From contig DMHA01000208.1 in the NCBI GenBank assembly GCA_003449615.1, positions 1 to 9,713 on the forward strand: 9,713 nucleotides of DNA, written 5' to 3'. The position numbers were made by a program, and so were the translations under genes. Origin of the DNA: Flavobacterium sp. GTDB lineage: Bacteria; Bacteroidota; Bacteroidia; Flavobacteriales; Flavobacteriaceae. The notes beneath the pieces were generated by a model. It ran no database searches. It was not told the DNA's origin and saw only the letters and a program-made list of their open reading frames with translations. Position 1 is the first letter of the stretch. Each line of letters opens with the position of its first letter. Shown one piece after another: positions 4,874 to 9,713 of the stretch.

Positions 4874-5998
4874 ATGTATAATCGACTTTTGTATCAAACA
4901 ATAAACAGCAAGCTTTACAAAGGAAAGGCTATAATACTATTGGGTCCAAGACAAACCGGCAAAACCACTATCACAAAATTAATAGCATCAAATTTTGCTG
5001 GAAAAATATTGTTGCTTAACGCCGATGAAACAAATGTTCGTGAAACATTGACCAATACTTCGGTAGTTGAATTAAAACAAATAGTCGGGCAAGCCAATTT
5101 GGTGGTTATTGATGAAGCCCAAAGAATTATTAATATTGGACTTACCCTTAAATTGATTGTGGATAATTTCCCTGATATTCAATTATTAGTCACAGGATCA
5201 TCATCTTTAGAATTATTGAGCGAAATAAACGAACCTTTGACTGGCAGAAAATTTGAATATAAATTGTTTCCAATTAGTTGGGAAGAATATAGAGAAAAAC
5301 ACCATTATATTGAAGCAAAATCATCACTAGAAAATCGTTTAATATTTGGAATGTATCCAGATGTTTTGAATTCTATTGGAAACGAAATAGAAATACTTTC
5401 TAACCTCGCCAACAGTTATTTATACAAAGATTTGCTCAACTTTAACGGGATTAGAAAACCCGAGCTTTTGGAACAATTGCTCAAAGCATTGGCATTGCAA
5501 CTGGGAAATCAGGTTTCCTATAACGAGTTAGCACAATTGCTCAAAGTGGATAAAGAAACTATTTCAAACTATATTGACTTGCTTGAAAAAGCATTTGTAA
5601 TTTTTAAAGTAAACAGTTTTAATAAAAATTTACGAAATGAATTAACCAAAAGCAAAAAAATTTATTTTTATGATAATGGAATTAGAAACGCTATAATTGG
5701 CAATTATAATCCTTTTCAAAATAGAAATGATATTGGTGCTCTGTGGGAAAATTTTATGATTTCTGAAAGGATGAAACACAATTTCTATCATCAAAAAAAC
5801 AATAAAATTTTCTTTTGGCGGAATCAAAATCAGCAGGAGATTGACTATATCGAGGAAGTAAATGGTGAAATAAATTGTTATGAATTCAAATGGAAAGAAA
5901 AAATCAATTATAAATTTCCAAAAGTTTTCACACTAGCCTATTTACCCAAGGAAGCGAAATGTATTTCGGTATCCAATTTTGAAGAGTTTGTAATGTGA
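4874..5998 (+). CDS. AAA-type ATPase with DUF4143-like C-terminal domain
   Basis: A 374-residue P-loop ATPase. Walker A is 'GPRQTGKTT' (residues 24-32, Lys30). Walker B is 'LVVIDEAQRI' (Asp80, Glu81). The sensor-like 'LLVTGSSSLEL' (104-114) and 'LTGR' (122-125) are typical of the DUF4143 ATPase group. Residues about 200-260 form a helical region resembling a winged helix ('LAQLLKVDKETISNYIDLLEKAFVIFKV'). The C-terminus holds an Asp324 ... Glu337-x-Lys339 pattern ('EIDYIEE', 'YEFKW'), which resembles a PD-(D/E)xK nuclease-like fold. Whether it is catalytic cannot be told from sequence alone. The protein seems complete for the family (usually about 370-430 residues). Such ATPases are widespread, often sporadic between strains, and of unclear role. 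It is monocistronic with its own promoter and repeat-rich upstream region, unrelated to its neighbours. Confidence 0.88.
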   Translation: MYNRLLYQTINSKLYKGKAIILLGPRQTGKTTITKLIASNFAGKILLLNADETNVRETLTNTSVVELKQIVGQANLVVIDEAQRIINIGLTLKLIVDNFPDIQLLVTGSSSLELLSEINEPLTGRKFEYKLFPISWEEYREKHHYIEAKSSLENRLIFGMYPDVLNSIGNEIEILSNLANSYLYKDLLNFNGIRKPELLEQLLKALALQLGNQVSYNELAQLLKVDKETISNYIDLLEKAFVIFKVNSFNKNLRNELTKSKKIYFYDNGIRNAIIGNYNPFQNRNDIGALWENFMISERMKHNFYHQKNNKIFFWRNQNQQEIDYIEEVNGEINCYEFKWKEKINYKFPKVFTLAYLPKEAKCISVSNFEEFVM

Positions 5999-6171
5999 AA
6001 CCATTCAATTTCTTAGAGTTTTTTTAATTTGAATTAATCAAATAAATAATTTCAATAATAATTCAAAACTAAGTCATTACTTTAGAATAAATTAGGAATA
6101 AAGTTGTTCTTTATTGCTTAAATTTCAATTAAATTAACAATTGAGGAACGACAAAATAGAACAATTTTAAT

Positions 6172-6179
6172 TACTTTTG
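6172..6179 (+). promoter_or_regulatory. Bacteroidetes-type -7 promoter element for ccsBA
   Basis: TACTTTTG matches TAnnTTTG exactly, 32 nt before the ATG at 6212. No TTTG -33 element is seen at the standard spacing. Elsewhere the 213-nt gap 5999-6211 holds a weak 7-bp hairpin (AATAAAG 6097-6103 / CTTTATT 6109-6115) and a TCAATT-N8-AATTGA inverted repeat (6125-6144), centred near -48 of this promoter. No gene is apparent in the gap. Confidence 0.5.
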
Positions 6180-6211
6180 ACACGACTTTTAAAAAATGTA
6201 AATGCTGAAAG

Positions 6212-9200
6212 ATGATTAATAAATACACTTCCTTTTTATTTTCTACACGGATGATGGCGGTACTTTTCCTAACTTTTGCAATTGCAATGGGTGTAGGAAC
6301 TTTTATCGAAAGCAAATACAATACAGATACTGCCCGGATTTGGGTTTATAATGCTTGGTGGTTCGAAGGAATTATGTTGGTTTTTATGATTAATTTCATT
6401 GGAAACATCAAACGTTATAATTTATTGACAAAGGAAAAATGGGCAACGCTGATGCTTCATTTGTCCTTTATTTTTATAATTGCAGGTGCCTTTATCACCC
6501 GATATATCAGCTATGAAGGAATGATGCCCATTCGTGAGGGCAATACCGAAAATGTGTTTTATTCTGACAAAATGTACCTTAGCGTTTATGTAGATGGCGA
6601 TTATCAAGGCGGAATGAAACGCAGGGTTTTTGAAAAACCATTATTACTTTCTCCTGTAACCAATAATAATTTTTCTATTTCAGGTCAATTTGCTGATACT
6701 AAGTTTGATGTTGACTATCTAAACTTCCAAATGGGTGTTAAAGAAGTGATCAAACCCGATCCAAAGGGCAGTTTGCATTTTAAAATTGTCGAAGCAGGCG
6801 AAGGCGGACGTGAAGAACATTTCTTGAAAGAAGGCGAAGTGCAAAACGTTCATAATACTCTTTTTGCCTTAAATAAATTTACTGAAGGTGCCATAAATAT
6901 TACCATAAACGATAGTATTTCCACCATTCAAACTCCTTATGAAGGCGAGTTTATGAGAATGGCCGACAAATTGCAAGGCAAAGTTGCCAAAGATGTAGTG
7001 CAACCTTTAATGATGCGTTCTCTATATTCTATTGGCGATATGAGAATTGTGTTTCCTGAACCAGCCCAAAAAGGAGTAATTGGATACGATGCAACGAATG
7101 ATTTTAAAGCCAAAGAACGCAACGATGCCTTAACAGTAAAATTATCCGCCGAAGGACAAGAAAAAACCATAACATTAATTGGGACGAAAGGCTTAGTAGG
7201 GCAATCCCAAACCGTAAAAATCGGCAAAATTGACTATACTTTTTTCTACGGAAATAAAGTCTATAATTTACCTTTTAGTATCAAATTGAATGATTTTATA
7301 GCCCAGAAGTATCCTGGAACAGAACGTAGTTTTTCTTCGTTCGAAAGCCAAGTAACAGTGCGAAACAAAGCTGAAGTTTTTGATGCCCGAATTTTTATGA
7401 ATAATATTTTGGACTATGAAGGCTATCGCTTTTTTCAATCCTCTTTCGACCCAGACGAAATGGGAACTGTTTTATCCGTAAGCCACGATTATTGGGGCAC
7501 AATGATTACTTATTTTGGGTATTTTATGTTGTACTTCGCACTGATGGCAATTATGTTTACCAAACATTCTCGCTTTGCCGATTTGAAACGAAAACTTGAA
7601 GTAGTGAAAACTAAAAAAGCGAATTTAATTACTTTGTTATTGCTGTTTTTAAGTTTTGGAGCATTTGCCCAAAACCATAACAACGCCCAGTTTTTATCGG
7701 AAAAACAATTGGATTCTGTTATCGAGAAACGCAAAGTTTCTGAGGAACACGCAGCCAAATTCGGAAGATTAGTTGTTCAGGATGCTGGTGGAAGAATGAA
7801 ACCAATCAACACATTTTCGTCTGAATTATTGCGAAAAGTAAGCCATCAGAATACCTACAAAGGAATGAATTCCGACCAAGTGTTTTTGTCGATGACTCAA
7901 GGCGGAAACATTTGGATTCAAGTGCCGTTGATTTATATGAAATCAGGAAATGACAGTATTCGCAAGATTATTGGAATTAGTGCTGATAAAAAATACGCTT
8001 CGTTTATAGACTTTTTTGACAATGAAGGAAACTATAAATTGATGCCTTATCTCGATGCGGCATACAAAACAGCCAATCCAAATCAATTTGAAAAGGATTT
8101 TATCGAAACCGACAAGAAAGTTAATTTAATGGAAGATGCCTTGAGTGGCACTATTTTGAAAATTTTCCCTATTCCTGAAGATCCAAATAACAAATGGGTT
8201 TCCTTCCCAGAGCTTGCAAATGCTGGGATGAAAGGAATGGCTGCAACCTATACTCAGAATATTTTGATGATGTATTTTTCTGAATTGGAAAAAGCTTCTG
8301 ATTCTAAAGATTACAAACAAGCCGACGGATTATTGGAAAGCATCGTCGGTTTCCAAAAGAAATATGGAAGTAAAGTGTTGCCAAGTGACCAAAAAATCAC
8401 TTCCGAAATTTTGTATAACAAATATGATGTTTTCCAAAAATTGCCTTATTGGTATATGTTTGCGTCCATTTTGATGCTTCTTTTTACCATTCTAAAAATA
8501 TTTAAAGAAAGAAAATTTCTAAATTATGCCGTTAATACAATGCACATTATTATAGGGCTACTTTTCGCTTTGCATACTTTCGCATTGATGGCTCGTTGGT
8601 ACATTTCAGGTCACGCTCCTTGGAGTAATGCTTATGAATCTATTATTTATGTAGCTTGGGCAACGATGTTTTTCGGCTTGGCTTTCGACCGAAAATCTAA
8701 ACTTACTGTAGCTTCTTCTGCATTTGTAGCAGCCATGATTTTGACTGCTGCTTATATGAACTGGATAGATCCTGAAATTGGTAATTTGCAACCAGTTTTG
8801 AATTCCTATTGGTTAATGATTCACGTGGCGATTATCGTGGCGAGTTACGGCCCATTTGCTTTGGGAATGATTTTGGGAATTGTTTCTTTGTTACTAATTC
8901 TGTTTACCAATGAAAAAAACAAAACCAAAATGGAGTTGAACATAAAAGAAATTTCCTATATCAATGAAATGGCGTTAACCATTGGATTGATAATGCTCAC
9001 CATTGGGAATTTCCTTGGCGGACAATGGGCTAACGAAAGTTGGGGACGCTACTGGGGTTGGGATCCAAAAGAAACTTGGGCACTGATTAGTATTATGGTC
9101 TATGCTTTTGTGATTCACTCCCGTTTTGTTCCTGCGTTAAGAGGAAAATGGATTTTTAATCTGATGAGTGTTTTTGCTTTCTTATCTATATTGTTTACCT

Positions 9201-9361
9201 ACTTTGGAGTGAATTTCCACTTGGTTGGGTTACATTCGTATGCAAGCGGCGAAGCAAAATCATTAAGTTGGATATGGCAATCCTTATTGGCAATTGCGAT
9301 ATTGGGAGCAATTACTTATCCAAAAGCTAAAAAATATTATTCAAAGAATACTAAAATTTAA
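6212..9361 (+). CDS. ccsBA: Fused cytochrome c biogenesis protein CcsBA (ResB-CcsA, System II)
   Basis: A 1049-residue inner-membrane protein that exports haem and attaches it to apocytochromes c. The ResB/CcsB half has three helices (about 14-32, 49-65, 77-97), with His83 as the likely intramembrane haem ligand, a periplasmic domain (about 100-425), and a fourth helix (about 432-452). A hydrophobic, signal-peptide-like segment follows (472-486, 'SFGAFAQ'), then a central periplasmic insert (about 490-743) with 'DAGGRMKPINTFSSELL'. The CcsA half (about 745-1036) has some eight helices, 'GHAPWSNAYESI', and the haem-binding WWD motif 'WGRYWGWDPKETW' (944-956). By spacing, probable haem ligands are His871 ('WLMIHV'), His969 ('FVIHSR') and His1008 ('GLHSYA'). 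Length and fusion order suit Bacteroidetes and epsilonproteobacterial CcsBA. The start ATG follows 'CTGAAAG', a possible weak ribosome site. Confidence 0.95.
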   Translation: MINKYTSFLFSTRMMAVLFLTFAIAMGVGTFIESKYNTDTARIWVYNAWWFEGIMLVFMINFIGNIKRYNLLTKEKWATLMLHLSFIFIIAGAFITRYISYEGMMPIREGNTENVFYSDKMYLSVYVDGDYQGGMKRRVFEKPLLLSPVTNNNFSISGQFADTKFDVDYLNFQMGVKEVIKPDPKGSLHFKIVEAGEGGREEHFLKEGEVQNVHNTLFALNKFTEGAINITINDSISTIQTPYEGEFMRMADKLQGKVAKDVVQPLMMRSLYSIGDMRIVFPEPAQKGVIGYDATNDFKAKERNDALTVKLSAEGQEKTITLIGTKGLVGQSQTVKIGKIDYTFFYGNKVYNLPFSIKLNDFIAQKYPGTERSFSSFESQVTVRNKAEVFDARIFMNNILDYEGYRFFQSSFDPDEMGTVLSVSHDYWGTMITYFGYFMLYFALMAIMFTKHSRFADLKRKLEVVKTKKANLITLLLLFLSFGAFAQNHNNAQFLSEKQLDSVIEKRKVSEEHAAKFGRLVVQDAGGRMKPINTFSSELLRKVSHQNTYKGMNSDQVFLSMTQGGNIWIQVPLIYMKSGNDSIRKIIGISADKKYASFIDFFDNEGNYKLMPYLDAAYKTANPNQFEKDFIETDKKVNLMEDALSGTILKIFPIPEDPNNKWVSFPELANAGMKGMAATYTQNILMMYFSELEKASDSKDYKQADGLLESIVGFQKKYGSKVLPSDQKITSEILYNKYDVFQKLPYWYMFASILMLLFTILKIFKERKFLNYAVNTMHIIIGLLFALHTFALMARWYISGHAPWSNAYESIIYVAWATMFFGLAFDRKSKLTVASSAFVAAMILTAAYMNWIDPEIGNLQPVLNSYWLMIHVAIIVASYGPFALGMILGIVSLLLILFTNEKNKTKMELNIKEISYINEMALTIGLIMLTIGNFLGGQWANESWGRYWGWDPKETWALISIMVYAFVIHSRFVPALRGKWIFNLMSVFAFLSILFTYFGVNFHLVGLHSYASGEAKSLSWIWQSLLAIAILGAITYPKAKKYYSKNTKI

Positions 9362-9371
9362 TAAAAAAACA

Positions 9372-9713
9372 ATGAAAAACCTATTGATGTATGCCTTTGC
9401 TTCATTCCTTTTTTGGAGTTGCCAAGGTCAAAACAAACCAGCTAAAACCGATGCCGCTATGACAACACAGACCATTTATCAATTCAAGGTGGAAGATTTA
9501 TCCGGAAAAACTTTCGATTTTGCTTCCTTGAAAGGCAAGAAAATAATGATTGTAAACACGGCATCTAAATGCGGATTGACTCCGCAATACAAAGAATTAG
9601 AAGCTTTGTACAAAGAATATTCTTCGAAAGGATTTGTGATTGTAGGCTTTCCAGCCAATAATTTTGCGGGACAAGAACCAGGCACCAATGAAGAAATTGC
9701 CAGTTTCTGCCAA
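9372..9713 (+). CDS. Glutathione-peroxidase-family lipoprotein, 3' end beyond the window
   Basis: ATG at 9372; 114 residues are visible before the window ends. Residues 1-17 are a lipoprotein signal ('FLFWSC', lipid-attachment Cys17), so the enzyme is probably membrane-anchored outside the cytoplasm. The peroxidase domain starts near residue 35. The active-site motif 'VNTASKCGLTPQY' has peroxidatic Cys67, where selenocysteine sits in some animal enzymes, and 'GFPANNFAGQEPGTNEEI' carries the conserved catalytic Gln101. Cys113 ('FCQ') may be the resolving cysteine; bacterial members of this type generally use thioredoxin rather than glutathione. The remaining Trp-Asn catalytic motif would lie past the edge. 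It follows ccsBA by only 10 nt, so the two probably form an operon; both act on the periplasmic side. An ORF on the opposite strand here is a shadow. Confidence 0.93.
   Translation, partial: MKNLLMYAFASFLFWSCQGQNKPAKTDAAMTTQTIYQFKVEDLSGKTFDFASLKGKKIMIVNTASKCGLTPQYKELEALYKEYSSKGFVIVGFPANNFAGQEPGTNEEIASFCQ

Noticed and set aside
6027..6043. ATTTGA / TCAAAT hairpin as a terminator of the ATPase gene
   Set aside because: Only 6 bp of A/T-rich stem with no following T tract on the plus strand; likely chance in AT-rich DNA.
6125..6144. TCAATT-N8-AATTGA as a regulator site for ccsBA
   Set aside because: Half-sites are in the opposite orientation to Crp/Fnr sites, and 6-bp A/T arms are common by chance here; noted only in the promoter entry.
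9479..9688. 69-residue minus-strand ORF
   Set aside because: Antisense shadow of the glutathione peroxidase gene, which carries clear catalytic motifs on the plus strand.

Overview
The window looks like a chromosomal segment of a Bacteroidetes (Flavobacteriia, Flavobacterium-like) genome. The evidence is: AT-rich DNA; several upstream regions carrying the Bacteroidetes -7 promoter element TAnnTTTG; few Shine-Dalgarno sequences; and family content typical of the group (a DUF2911 protein with a 'SEAQ' signal-peptide end, a fused CcsBA haem/cytochrome c assembly protein with a large central periplasmic insert, and a KdsC/DUF2520 pair). Names rest on recognising motifs by eye; no database search was run.

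Layout. (1) 2-1402, plus strand: the end of a protein with a carboxypeptidase-regulatory-like domain, a TTG-started DCC-family thiol-disulfide oxidoreductase, and a 42-residue single-pass membrane protein with its own promoter. A 16-nt palindrome of Crp/Fnr type lies about 41 nt before that promoter's expected start point. (2) 1403-1646: a convergent intergenic region with a probable two-way terminator and a second, longer 17-bp-arm inverted repeat. (3) 1647-4623, minus strand: a Rossmann/DUF2520 protein overlapping kdsC (KDO-8-phosphate phosphatase), then a spacer with two families of short tandem repeats, a second HAD phosphatase, and a separately promoted DUF2911 protein. (4) 4624-5998: a divergent intergenic region with a 23-nt direct repeat and a degenerate third copy, all at exactly 32-bp spacing, leading into an AAA-type ATPase with a DUF4143-like C-terminus. 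(5) 6212 to the end, plus strand: ccsBA, then after only 10 nt a lipoprotein glutathione peroxidase that runs off the window.

How the genes fit together. Most of this is ordinary envelope and redox housekeeping. KdsC makes KDO for lipopolysaccharide. CcsBA delivers haem to periplasmic apocytochromes c, and the peroxidase lipoprotein behind it probably protects the same compartment. The ATPase and its repeat-rich upstream region look like the accessory part. I do not see a clear undescribed multi-gene system. The strongest unexplained signals are the 32-bp-phased repeats before the ATPase and the Crp/Fnr-type palindrome before the 42-residue membrane protein.
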